Part shown: in pieces, positions 47,128-55,932 of the stretch
Layout: each line of letters starts with the position of its first letter
How positions within the stretch are numbered: the stretch's first letter is position 1
Assembly (NCBI GenBank): GCA_009773165.1
Contig: WOUZ01000002.1
Coordinates: 186,001 to 250,000 of the forward strand
DNA: 64,000 bases
Direction of reading: 5' to 3'
Source of the DNA: Bacteroidota bacterium
GTDB taxonomy: Bacteria > Bacteroidota > Bacteroidia > Bacteroidales > F082
The notes under the pieces: generated by a model
Told to the model about the DNA's origin: nothing
Seen by the model: only the letters and a program-made list of their open reading frames with translations
Database searches by the model: none
Translations under genes and position numbers: made by a program

Positions 47128-48328
47128 AAATCACGTTTTTTTCGATAAGTGATTGAATTTCTTCATGTGTTAAACCGAGGATATCTCCCAGCACAAGGGC
47201 TGAATGCTGACCGTAGTGAGGAGGTGTTTCGGGAACGGTTGCAAAGGTATGATCTTTCATGGAGAAGGCAATAGAGCGCACACCTTTTAATTGCTTGCCC
47301 TCATCATTGACTGAGTGCATCATAAGGGGAATAGCTTCTTCCTGCTCAAAAACTTCTTTCATATCAAACACACCACCGGCAGGCACTTTGAATTTTTTAA
47401 ATTCCTGAAGTAAGAAAGAACGTTCTTTTTTTGCAATCAATTCTTTCAATGTGTGTTGCAAACTCTCACGGTTTTTCACTCGCTGAAAGTTATCCTGATA
47501 GCGATCATCGCAAGATAGAGATTCATCACCGAGTATTTTGCAAAGACTAACAAATTGACTGTTGGTTCCAACTGCCAGCACCACCGGCTTATTGTCAGAA
47601 GTATAATAAACAGTGCCGTATGGGACAATATTGGGATGGTCAGAACCCATTGCTTTTGGTATGCAATTTCCTACAAGCCAGTTAGTGGCCTGATTGGCTA
47701 ACGAAGCAATGCCGCTTCTAAAAAGAGAAACATCGATATAGTCGCCTTTTCCGGTTTTCAGGCGGTTGTAAAGTGCAAGAAATATCGCCTCTTTCATCTG
47801 ATGCCCAGCCAATATATCCATCAGAGCTACAGGCATTTTAACTGGTTTGCAGTCGGCCTCGCCGTTGATCAGCGTAAAGCCGGTTTCAGCCTGAATGATG
47901 GCGTCGTAGCCAGCTCTTGCGTTTTCAAGGCCGTAACCTGTTAGATGGGCATAAATAATCTTTGGATTCAGAAGATGGAGTGTTTCAAAATCAACATGGA
48001 GTTTTTCGGCATCGCCAGGCTTATAGCTCACAAGTACGATATCGAAATGTGGAATAGCTTTATGTATGATTTCCAAGCCTTCAGGGCATTGCAGGTCCAG
48101 GGCAATTGATTTCTTGCCCCAGTTTACACAACTGAAATATGCAGAGATATCTGTCGACGGATCCTCTGTAGGAAGTTTCCAGGTTCGTGTAACATCGCCT
48201 TGTGTTTGTAGGTTTTCAACTTTGATAACGGTAGCGCCAAGCTCAGCAAGCATAGCCCCAACACCGGGACCAGCCAATACATTGGCTAGTTCAAGAACTT
48301 TTATATCATGTAATATTCCAGCTGACAT
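47111..48328 (-). CDS. CaiB/BaiF (family III) CoA-transferase
   Basis: A 405-residue enzyme from the ATG at 48328. The N-terminus (VLELANVLAGPGVGAMLAELGATVIKVE) and the catalytic D142 in GYDAIIQAETG mark the family, which moves CoA between carboxylic acids via an aspartyl-CoA anhydride. C-terminal PETPPHYGQHS and LGLTHEEIQSL are typical. An upstream TTG at 48361 would overlap the symporter gene; the ATG starts 1 nt after that stop. Placed after a sodium symporter and before an acyl-CoA-forming oxidoreductase, it should activate the imported acid. Acid unknown. Confidence 0.9.
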   Translation of the reverse strand: MSAGILHDIKVLELANVLAGPGVGAMLAELGATVIKVENLQTQGDVTRTWKLPTEDPSTDISAYFSCVNWGKKSIALDLQCPEGLEIIHKAIPHFDIVLVSYKPGDAEKLHVDFETLHLLNPKIIYAHLTGYGLENARAGYDAIIQAETGFTLINGEADCKPVKMPVALMDILAGHQMKEAIFLALYNRLKTGKGDYIDVSLFRSGIASLANQATNWLVGNCIPKAMGSDHPNIVPYGTVYYTSDNKPVVLAVGTNSQFVSLCKILGDESLSCDDRYQDNFQRVKNRESLQHTLKELIAKKERSFLLQEFKKFKVPAGGVFDMKEVFEQEEAIPLMMHSVNDEGKQLKGVRSIAFSMKDHTFATVPETPPHYGQHSALVLGDILGLTHEEIQSLIEKNVIYDRNY

Positions 48329-48329
48329 A

Positions 48330-49763
48330 TCAGGATTTTTTAGCTTTTCGTATTCGTTCAATCCAATTTCCTATGATTATAAAGATGATTGCAAAAACGA
48401 CAGCGCCATAGGTTTTGTCGATGTTGAACCACTTCATCTGAGCAGCCAGAATGCAAATAAAGATTGCCGAAGTTCCACCTAAAAATGCAAGTTTTACTGC
48501 AAAAGGACTGATCCAGCTGCGTTTATATATGCCCAGCAAAATTACAATAGCTCCAATAGCGCGAATGGCATAACTTACATAAGCAGCATCTAGAATTCCT
48601 TTTTGGAAGAAAATCGCCAAAGGGAGTGTAACGATAGTGACAAGAATTACGAGTTTTTTTGCCACGGCTAACACTTTCTTTTCATCTGCCTGCGGATTAA
48701 TAAATCCATGATAGATATCTTTTGTTGCTATTGTTACAACAGCAAAATTGACAGGTCCAACAGTTGAAAGTATAGCAGCTAAAATTCCTGCAAGCGCTAG
48801 CCCTCCAAAAATAGGATGAATGAATTCAGGGTTAGTTAATAATGTAGTTAAAACCATTTTTGGATTGACAGTTGCGCTATTAACGTAATAACCTGTTGCG
48901 CCAATTAAACCTAATAATGCTGTCATAATACCAAAAGGTGCAATCAATGCACTTGAAAGGATGCTAGCTTTTTTTGCAGTTAAAGCATCTTTTGCAGCAA
49001 AAATTGGTTGTATGCTGGCTTGAGCAGCCATACCACCCAAAACACCCCCGAGTAGCAAACTGAATGCTCCGTTGAGTCCTGCACTGAACGGGTTATAGAT
49101 ATTGCCTGGAGCGCCCTTTGCTGCCAATATCGTTTGTAATTCTTCAAAACCACCAATCTTATTCATGCCAATAATTGTAGCGATTCCAACTCCGAAGAAC
49201 ATCATAAATGTGTGTGCTACTGATGTTATTGCAAGAGCATGCATTCCTCCGATATAGGTATAAAAAGTAATCACAATTGCTGAGATAAAAATAGCGCTAA
49301 GCCAACTGATTTGAAAAATAGCACTCAATACACTGGCAGCGGTCTGCATTTGTACGTAAGCTAAAGTGATGTAAGCTACAAGAAATGCAACGGCTGAAAT
49401 CTTTTTTGCTTCGCGACCAAAAAGGAAGTCCAACATTTCACTCACCGTGTGAACGTTTTGCTGGCGGTACCACTTTGCAACTGTAAAACCAATGATTATC
49501 ATGCCAATAGCTGTCGAAAAGTTATACAAAACCGGTTGAAAGGAAAGTGTTGTGAAAGCTTTCTCGCTCACTCCAATTGTACTCATACCTCCAAGCCATT
49601 CTGCTGCAACCACGACGGCGCAAAATGTCATTCCGAGATTCCTGCCTGCTACAAGATAATCAGCCACACTGCGACTAGCAATTTTTCGTGTCAAAAACGA
49701 CAACATGATTATTCCGGCAAAGTAGGCCACAACAATCAAAAAGTAGGTGTTATACAAAATCAT
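48330..49763 (-). CDS. Sodium:solute symporter (SSS family)
   Basis: A 477-residue protein with about 13 membrane segments. Family features: DYLVAGRNLG at the N-terminus, AEWLGGMSTIGVSEKAF, GIHMSVTE-like periplasmic loops and GPVNFAVVTIATKD in the middle. SSS carriers import small carboxylates, amino acids or sugars with Na+. It is the first gene of the operon, so the substrate is probably what the CoA-transferase uses. The minus strand reads TAGTTTTG at 49813-49806, a fair -7 element 42 nt before the ATG. Confidence 0.88.
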   Translation of the reverse strand: MILYNTYFLIVVAYFAGIIMLSFLTRKIASRSVADYLVAGRNLGMTFCAVVVAAEWLGGMSTIGVSEKAFTTLSFQPVLYNFSTAIGMIIIGFTVAKWYRQQNVHTVSEMLDFLFGREAKKISAVAFLVAYITLAYVQMQTAASVLSAIFQISWLSAIFISAIVITFYTYIGGMHALAITSVAHTFMMFFGVGIATIIGMNKIGGFEELQTILAAKGAPGNIYNPFSAGLNGAFSLLLGGVLGGMAAQASIQPIFAAKDALTAKKASILSSALIAPFGIMTALLGLIGATGYYVNSATVNPKMVLTTLLTNPEFIHPIFGGLALAGILAAILSTVGPVNFAVVTIATKDIYHGFINPQADEKKVLAVAKKLVILVTIVTLPLAIFFQKGILDAAYVSYAIRAIGAIVILLGIYKRSWISPFAVKLAFLGGTSAIFICILAAQMKWFNIDKTYGAVVFAIIFIIIGNWIERIRKAKKS

Positions 49764-50141
49764 TACGTATTTAATTTGGGTTTTTTAAATGTTGTAAATA
49801 ACTGGCAAAACTATGAAATATCTCTATTGTTATATGAATAACAGTAAGCTAAATAAGCGCCAATACTGAAAGATATAACGGTTCTAAATAGTTAGGTGCT
49901 ATTTTGTCAAATTGAGATGTTCGAATTTGAACGATTCGGGTTTCTTAGATTTATTTTTCATTAAAAGCAGATTTTAGTACCAATTTTATCCCTGATATAA
50001 ATTGAAAGACGATGCTCTTTTCCTAAAACTTTTGAAAGCCCCAGAACCGGGCAAACTACTTTTAACTGATAATTTAGGTAAATTAAGGTGGCGTTCACAA
50101 GCTTGCAGACATTACCTATCTTTGCCCATTATTAAAAAGAA
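49764..50141. other. Intergenic region between divergent transport genes
   Basis: Contains a minus-strand -7 candidate for the symporter operon (TAGTTTTG, 49813-49806) and a plus-strand -7 element TATCTTTG (50117-50124) for the CDF gene. I find no coding frame in between and no clear operator. Confidence 0.5.
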
Positions 50142-51101
50142 ATGGTAGAGATAAACTCACGACAAAAGCAAATCATTAAGGCATCGGGGATCAGCATTGC
50201 GGGTAATGTTTTTCTTTCCATTTTAAAAATTATTGTTGGCTGGTTTTCAGGAAGTTTAGCTGTTGTTGCTGATGGGATCGATTCATTAAGTGATGTTTTC
50301 ACCTCAATCATTACTCTGGTCACAGCCAGAATAATAAGCCGTCCTCCAAATAGGAGACATCCTTACGGTTACGATAAAGCAGATACCATTGCATCAAAAT
50401 TAGTTGCTTTTGTTATCTTTTTTGCCGGTGCACAGCTGGCAATTTCCACGGTAAATAATTTGATGGAAGATTCGAAACGCGAAATGCCCTCAATCATCGC
50501 AATAGTGGTTGTTGTAATTTCTATTGTTGGCAAGCAATTGCTTTCCCGTTACTTAAAGAAAACCGGCGAACAAATTGACAGTCCGATGCTGAGAGCCAAT
50601 GCCCGCAACATGCAAAATGATGTTGTTATTTCAGTTTCAGTTTTAGTGGGTCTGGTAATGACGCATATTTTAAAAATGCCAATACTTGACTCGGTTACTG
50701 CTCTTGCTGTAAGTATCTGGATTATGATCATTGCTATCAGAATGATCATTACTTCGAGTCGCGAATTGATGGATGGCGTTGAGGATCAAACAATCTATTC
50801 AACGATAATAACTGCAGCTTCCAAAGTTCCACAAGCACACAACCCTCATCGTATCAGGGTAAGAAAAATGGCGCATTTTTATATGATTGCTCTGGATGTG
50901 GAAGTTGATGGTCATCTTTCATTATTTGAAGCACATGCTGTTGGTCATCAGGTTGAGGATCAGATTCGTACAGCTATTCCAAAAACATATGATGTTGTTG
51001 TGCATATGGAACCTTTTGGAGAAAATCATCCGGCAGAGGTATATGGCATATCAGAAAAAAACCTGCAAGACGAAAAGGAAGATCTTAAGGTACGAAAGTA
51101 G
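50142..51101 (+). CDS. Cation diffusion facilitator (CDF) family metal transporter
   Basis: A 319-residue protein with six membrane helices and a C-terminal cytoplasmic metallochaperone-like domain (HRIRVRKMAHFYMIALDVEVDG). CDF proteins export divalent metals in exchange for H+. The transport-site positions are D47 and D51 (IDSLSD) and, in helix V, N156 and D160 (RNMQND). An Asn where zinc-transporting members have His suggests Mn or Fe specificity rather than Zn; this is inference. HPYGYDKAD is the usual loop after helix II. Confidence 0.88.
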   Translation: MVEINSRQKQIIKASGISIAGNVFLSILKIIVGWFSGSLAVVADGIDSLSDVFTSIITLVTARIISRPPNRRHPYGYDKADTIASKLVAFVIFFAGAQLAISTVNNLMEDSKREMPSIIAIVVVVISIVGKQLLSRYLKKTGEQIDSPMLRANARNMQNDVVISVSVLVGLVMTHILKMPILDSVTALAVSIWIMIIAIRMIITSSRELMDGVEDQTIYSTIITAASKVPQAHNPHRIRVRKMAHFYMIALDVEVDGHLSLFEAHAVGHQVEDQIRTAIPKTYDVVVHMEPFGENHPAEVYGISEKNLQDEKEDLKVRK

Positions 51102-51177
51102 TTGAGTGATTTTTGTGAAATTGAGGCCATGCTCCAATTGATTTGAAAATGTATTTTTGTATAAATTATTTCCATTT

Positions 51178-52740
51178 ATGGTATTTCGAGTTATAATCAC
51201 ATTTCTTCTTTTGTTGGCTATGAATCAAAAGGCCGCTTCTCAGGTTCTTGAGCCCATAAGGATGGAGCTTCCTGCCCGGATTGATGTGCCAACCTACCAA
51301 AAGATTTTACTTGGGGAAAAAGGAGTAATGTTATTTTACGAAAGTACCGAATTCGATGATAAAGGAAAGCGTAAATGGTATTTTAACCTTTATGACACTG
51401 CTTTTAGTGAGTTATGGTTGCAGCATATTGGCATTGCAGATGGCTATGCATTGCATAGTTCAATAAAAACAGCCGATCATGTTTTATTTCTTTTTACTGC
51501 TATTGATGGAAAAAAGAATGCGCAGTCCGGTTATGAATTGATTCGGTTTGATATTGGCAACGGACATTTTCAATTGCTTAGCGGACAACTGCCGGATAAA
51601 GCAAAAATATCAGGTTTTGCTTCAGTACATCAGTTTGCATTGATCGGAGTCAACTTGCCTAAATTTCAAAGTGATTTATTACTCTACGATCTGGATCGGC
51701 TTTCGGTGACAAGTTTACCTCATCTCATTGCTGGACAATCAGTTATTCAGGCTATCGAGGCGGATCATGAGAAACAACGCTTTATGATAGGTTTCAAACG
51801 GTTCGAATCGAATAAGTTTATTGAAGAGGTGTTTCAAACCTACAATGAATTGGGACAGCAACAAAGTTCAGTCTCATATACTTTGCCACCTTTCTATTTG
51901 CATTCGTATAAGATGATGTTTGATCAGAATGGGAAACTCCTTGTTGCTGGAAGTTTTGATAACAGCGAAACAAGGAGAAATACCGCTCGTGAAGCAGCTG
52001 AACAAAATGAGCTAAGTTTTGAATCGAAGGGCCTGTTTTTTATCCAACTATCTTCTTCAGGTGTTGAAATACAACGTTTTCATCCTTTCGACAGTTTCAC
52101 CAATATTTATAAAGCGATGTCAACCGACGACCTCATGCGTGTGCGTCAAAGGCAATCACGCAAAGGTGAAAATAAGTCGGATATTGACATAACCTTTCAA
52201 TTTTATAATCCCAGGTTAATTCCCATGGGGGATAAGTATATTTATGCTGCTGAAGCCTTTAAGCCCCAATATCGAGTTGAAACCCGCATGGACTATGACT
52301 TTTATGGGAGAATGGTGCCATTTACTTACACTATTTTCGAAGGGTTTAACTACTTCTCTGTTTTATTGGCAGGTTTCGACTCCGAAGGGAGCCTGCTGTG
52401 GAGCAACGATTTAGAGTTGCGTGATATGTTATTGCCTTATTTACAGCGTATTGTTGAAGTGAAACCGGATGGAAATGACCTCGTAGTTGCTTATGTAAAA
52501 GAAGGAATGCTTACTTCGAAAATTATTGACTCCAACGGAATCGAAGTAGGGCAAACGGAGCAGTCCCGTATTGAGAACCTCTTTACCAATGATAGGCTGT
52601 TGGAAGAGAATTTTTCGGAAATTAATTATTGGTATGATCATTTTTTTTTGGTCAATGGTTATCAGCGTATTTCAAATAACCGCCTGCGTTCTGACAATTC
52701 ACGTAAGATTTTATACCTACAAAAAGTTGCATTCGAGTAA
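51178..52740 (+). CDS. Exported protein of unknown function
   Basis: A 520-residue protein with a signal peptide (MVFRVIITFLLLLAMNQKAASQ) from the ATG at 51178. The mature part alternates short beta stretches, Gly/Asp turns and Tyr-rich segments, suggestive of a beta-propeller-like fold, with no catalytic motif I recognise and no T9SS sorting tail. The -7 element TATTTTTG at 51152-51159 overlaps a possible TTG start at 51157, so the ATG is the better choice. Stands alone between the CDF gene and a methyltransferase gene. Confidence 0.8.
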   Translation: MVFRVIITFLLLLAMNQKAASQVLEPIRMELPARIDVPTYQKILLGEKGVMLFYESTEFDDKGKRKWYFNLYDTAFSELWLQHIGIADGYALHSSIKTADHVLFLFTAIDGKKNAQSGYELIRFDIGNGHFQLLSGQLPDKAKISGFASVHQFALIGVNLPKFQSDLLLYDLDRLSVTSLPHLIAGQSVIQAIEADHEKQRFMIGFKRFESNKFIEEVFQTYNELGQQQSSVSYTLPPFYLHSYKMMFDQNGKLLVAGSFDNSETRRNTAREAAEQNELSFESKGLFFIQLSSSGVEIQRFHPFDSFTNIYKAMSTDDLMRVRQRQSRKGENKSDIDITFQFYNPRLIPMGDKYIYAAEAFKPQYRVETRMDYDFYGRMVPFTYTIFEGFNYFSVLLAGFDSEGSLLWSNDLELRDMLLPYLQRIVEVKPDGNDLVVAYVKEGMLTSKIIDSNGIEVGQTEQSRIENLFTNDRLLEENFSEINYWYDHFFLVNGYQRISNNRLRSDNSRKILYLQKVAFE

Positions 52741-52851
52741 CTTGCCAGCATCGGGAGATTTCTTTTGGTACAATTATTGTAATTTTGCATTTTCTTTTTT
52801 TAAACAGATTTTACCTTGTTGAATAAAGTGTTGTTGAATTAAAACCTGATT

Positions 52852-53646
52852 ATGTCCAATTTCATTTTTAGAATAAAAACTTACCTAAAATATCAGTTCA
52901 ACAAGAAAGGCCCTCATGGCATTCATTCGCCTTTTATTTATGAATTCAGCTCAAAAGTCATTCGCGATCATTCCCGACTACCAGCCTATGTTAAGATATC
53001 AGAGGCAAAGAAGTATATGCTTTCAAATCGTAATGTGATTGAGACAGTTGATTTTGGTTCAGGGGCTGGTAACAAGTCGTTTTCGACATATAGAGTGAGG
53101 GTAAGCGAACTTGCAAAATCCCGATCAAGTTCGTTTAAATATTATGCTTTGCTTCATAGGATTGTAGCTTTTTACAAACCGGCACATATTATGGAGTTTG
53201 GGACATCAACAGGTTTAAGTGCTATAAGTATGGCCCTGGGAAATCCCGACGCTAATATTCTAAGTATGGAAGGTTGTGCCTCATTAGCAAATGTTGCGGA
53301 GGGAATTTTTCACAGGTTTAACATATCTTCAGTAGAGTTATCCATTGGAAATTTCAACAATGTGTTGGCTGCCAACCTCCAAAAAAGTGAAAAACTGAAT
53401 CTTGTGTTTTTCGACGGTAACCACCGTAAAGAACCGACCCTTGATTATTTTATCCATTGTATGACGAAAATTGACGAGAACAGCATTTTCATATTTGACG
53501 ATATTCATTGGTCGCCAGAAATGGAAGAAGCCTGGGAGGCTATCAAAGCGCATAAAGAAGTGTCACTTTCTGTTGACTTGTTCCAGTTTGGAATTGTTTT
53601 TTTTAGAAAGGGAGTAGAAAAGCAGCATTTTGTCCTTAGTATGTAA
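52852..53646 (+). CDS. SAM-dependent methyltransferase, class I
   Basis: A 264-residue soluble protein. The N-terminal KGPHGIHSPFIYEFS is typical of a Bacteroidota methyltransferase group. Motif I is MEFGTSTGLSAISMA at about residues 114-128, followed by an acidic loop (SMEGC) and the DGNHRKEPTLDYF and IFDDIHWSPEMEEAWE motifs of O-methyltransferase-like enzymes. The acceptor is unknown. TAATTTTG at 52780-52787 is a likely -7 element. Confidence 0.8.
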   Translation: MSNFIFRIKTYLKYQFNKKGPHGIHSPFIYEFSSKVIRDHSRLPAYVKISEAKKYMLSNRNVIETVDFGSGAGNKSFSTYRVRVSELAKSRSSSFKYYALLHRIVAFYKPAHIMEFGTSTGLSAISMALGNPDANILSMEGCASLANVAEGIFHRFNISSVELSIGNFNNVLAANLQKSEKLNLVFFDGNHRKEPTLDYFIHCMTKIDENSIFIFDDIHWSPEMEEAWEAIKAHKEVSLSVDLFQFGIVFFRKGVEKQHFVLSM

Positions 53647-53679
53647 TACCTTTGCATCCAACGTTAACCTCAAGGGAAT

Positions 53680-54387
53680 ATGAATAAAGTTGTTATCAGT
53701 CTTACCGGGATTTCCCGCCATTATAAAGTTGGCTCTGAAACTGTTAAAGCGCTTCGCAATGTTGACCTGGAAATAAAAAGCAATGAGTATGTTGCCCTGA
53801 TGGGGCCTTCTGGATCTGGGAAGTCAACACTGATGAACATTCTTGGCTGTTTGGATACTCCAACTTCGGGCACTTATATGCTGAATGGCCATGATGTTAG
53901 TAGCATGAATGATAATCAGCTTGCTGAGATAAGAAATAAAGAAATCGGATTTATTTTCCAGACTTTTAACCTCTTACCACGATCAACAGCACTAGAAAAT
54001 GTAATGCTTCCTCTTGTATATGCCGGCATAAATAAAGCAACCCGTGTTGAGATGGCTCAGAAAGTTATTGCTGATGTTCAGCTTACCGATCGTATGACAC
54101 ATAAGCCCAATGAGTTATCTGGTGGTCAGCGTCAACGTGTTGCAATTGCAAGAGCTTTGGTAAACAATCCATCCATACTTTTAGCTGATGAGCCTACCGG
54201 TAACCTTGATTCTAAAACATCAATCGAGATCATGGGTTTGTTGCAGGAAATTCATCGAAAAGGAAATACTATCATCGTTGTAACCCATGAGGAGGATATT
54301 GCAAAACATGCTCACAGGATCATTCGGTTGAAAGATGGTTTGGTTGAGTCAGATGAGAAGAATACAAGAATAAGCACGGTCTCTTAA
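53680..54387 (+). CDS. ABC transporter ATP-binding protein, MacB/LolD type
   Basis: A 235-residue ATPase: Walker A GPSGSGKS at 42-49, Q-loop [18 protein letters not shown], signature [14 protein letters not shown] and Walker [13 protein letters not shown], with the usual MacB/LolD length. Such ATPases drive mechanotransmission in lipoprotein release or peptide efflux. No permease gene of the family is adjacent, so its partner is elsewhere. TACCTTTG at 53647-53654 is an exact -7 element 25 nt before the start codon. Confidence 0.9.
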   Translation: MNKVVISLTGISRHYKVGSETVKALRNVDLEIKSNEYVALMGPSGSGKSTLMNILGCLDTPTSGTYMLNGHDVSSMNDNQLAEIRNKEIGFIFQTFNLLPRSTALENVMLPLVYAGINKATRVEMAQKVIADVQLTDRMTHKPNELSGGQRQRVAIARALVNNPSILLADEPTGNLDSKTSIEIMGLLQEIHRKGNTIIVVTHEEDIAKHAHRIIRLKDGLVESDEKNTRISTVS

Positions 54388-54484
54388 GTGTTTGCTAATT
54401 GATGTAAAACATTTCCGTCAGTTACCTGTTATTAGTTTTGCAACACTAGACCGGACGTTAGCCGGTTTACTCATTTAACAAACA

Positions 54485-55033
54485 ATGAAAATTTATACCA
54501 AAAGTGGCGATACAGGAAAAACCTCACTCATTGGAGGTACGCGTGTCCCAAAATACCATGCCAGAATTGATGCTTATGGAACTGTTGATGAGCTGAATTC
54601 TTTTGTTGGGTTGCTTCGTGACCATCTTCCAGATGATGACATTAACCGCAAAAAACTGTTAATTATTCAGGAGAAATTATTTCGACTGGAATCACATCTA
54701 GCTGAAGATCAGGAAGGAGTATTAACAAGATCAATGCCCTCGCTTGAGGAATCAGACGTGATATTTTTGGAACAGGAGATGGATGACATGAATGAGCTAT
54801 TGCCTTCATTAACACATTTCATTTTACCCGGCGGACATCCAATAGTTTCCTATTGCCATATTGCACGTACTGTCTGTCGCAGAGCCGAACGCATTACAAC
54901 CTTTTTGGCTGAGAGTTATACAGTAAAGGAAATTGACCTGAAGTACCTCAACAGGCTTTCAGATTACTTTTTTATATTGGGCAGATACTATTCTATGGTT
55001 ACAAAAAGCCCTGAAATTCTCTGGAACACATAA
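54485..55033 (+). CDS. Cob(I)yrinic acid a,c-diamide adenosyltransferase, PduO type
   Basis: Transfers the adenosyl group of ATP to cobalamin to form coenzyme B12. Motifs: MKIYTKSGDTGKTSLIGG, RIDAYGTVDELNSFVG and CHIARTVCRRAER (ATP and active-site residues), in a four-helix bundle. Length (182 aa) is typical of the single-domain PduO family. No B12-dependent mutase or dehydratase is adjacent, so its client is elsewhere; methylmalonyl-CoA mutase is the usual client in Bacteroidota. Confidence 0.93.
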   Translation: MKIYTKSGDTGKTSLIGGTRVPKYHARIDAYGTVDELNSFVGLLRDHLPDDDINRKKLLIIQEKLFRLESHLAEDQEGVLTRSMPSLEESDVIFLEQEMDDMNELLPSLTHFILPGGHPIVSYCHIARTVCRRAERITTFLAESYTVKEIDLKYLNRLSDYFFILGRYYSMVTKSPEILWNT

Positions 55034-55066
55034 CCATAGCGGGTTTAGCGAATTAGCTCTTTTTTC

Positions 55067-55096
55067 TTGACAACCGCTGAAAAAAAATTACTTTTG
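55067..55096 (+). promoter_or_regulatory. Promoter of the DUF2795 gene
   Basis: TTG at 55067-55069, 19-nt spacer, TACTTTTG at 55089-55096: both boxes match the Bacteroidota consensus. The ATG is at 55125. Confidence 0.6.
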
Positions 55097-55124
55097 CAAA
55101 AAATTTCACTAATACTTATAAACG

Positions 55125-55346
55125 ATGTACTGGACATTAGAATTAGCCTCAAAGCTTGAAGATGCTCCTTGGCCGGCCACCAAAGAAGAGCTTTTGGAAT
55201 GGGCAACACGCACTGGAGCGCCACAGGAAGTCATTGAGAATTTAATGGAGATGGAAGATGAAGGCGAGATATACGAGCGCATCGAAGATATTTGGCCCGA
55301 TTATCCGACCAAAGAAGACTTCTTTTTTCATGAAGACGAATATTAA
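55125..55346 (+). CDS. DUF2795 domain-containing small protein
   Basis: A 73-residue acidic protein with LEDAPWPATKEELLEWATRTGAPQ and the IWPDYPTKEDFFFHEDEY tail that defines this Bacteroidota version of DUF2795. It has its own promoter and terminator, suggesting a strongly expressed single gene. Function unknown. Confidence 0.88.
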   Translation: MYWTLELASKLEDAPWPATKEELLEWATRTGAPQEVIENLMEMEDEGEIYERIEDIWPDYPTKEDFFFHEDEY

Positions 55347-55354
55347 AACTTAAG

Positions 55355-55378
55355 ACCGGCCATAGTGCCGGTTTTTTT
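55355..55378 (+). terminator. Intrinsic terminator of the DUF2795 gene
   Basis: A 6-bp GC-rich stem (ACCGGC / GCCGGT) with a six-base loop followed by a T-run of seven. Confidence 0.85.
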
Positions 55379-55383
55379 ATACC

Positions 55384-55932
55384 TCAGGATATCTCAGGAC
55401 TGAAGAAACTGAAGTGAACTTTTCCATACCGACGCATGTCGAATATATGTGGATGCTCAAGAAATTGAACCCCTTTGGAGTGTTCAATAATTAATGTGCC
55501 CTCAGGATTTAGTAAATTCTTTTCAAAAATTATATCAACAACTTCTTGATATTGGGCAGGATCCATATCGTAGGGAGGATCAGCAAAAATAAGGTCAAAT
55601 GGTAGCTTTTGCATTTTAAGGAATTTAAAAGCATCAGCTCTGATAACCTGAAGATTTGTCATCGACAATAATTTTGCTGTTTCTCCAATAAACTGTGTGC
55701 ATTTAGGATGTTGATCAACCGCAAGAACGCTCCCACAACCTCTTGAAATTAGCTCATATGAAATATTACCTGTTCCGGCAAAAAGATCAAGAGCACGAAT
55801 GCCATCAAAATCAATATCATTCGAAAGAATATTGAATAAACTTTCTTTCGCAAGATCAGTAGTTGGTCTTACAGGTAACCCTATAGGAACATGGATTAAC
55901 CTACGTTGGTGTTTACCTTTTATAATTCGCAT
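55384..55932 (-). CDS. rsmD: 16S rRNA (guanine(966)-N(2))-methyltransferase
   Basis: A 182-residue methyltransferase that modifies G966 of 16S rRNA. Motifs: MRIIKGKHQRR at the N-terminus, RPTTDLAKESLFNIL, ALDLFAGTGNISYE (SAM-binding) and the catalytic FADPPYD of N-methyltransferases. Length is usual. Overlaps the DUF3822 gene by 13 nt, a pairing conserved in Bacteroidota. Confidence 0.93.
   Translation of the reverse strand: MRIIKGKHQRRLIHVPIGLPVRPTTDLAKESLFNILSNDIDFDGIRALDLFAGTGNISYELISRGCGSVLAVDQHPKCTQFIGETAKLLSMTNLQVIRADAFKFLKMQKLPFDLIFADPPYDMDPAQYQEVVDIIFEKNLLNPEGTLIIEHSKGVQFLEHPHIFDMRRYGKVHFSFFSPEIS

Noticed and set aside
49449-49841. Cys/His-rich frame antisense to the symporter gene
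   Set aside because: Mirror of membrane-protein codons in the opposite frame; the symporter frame has clear family motifs.
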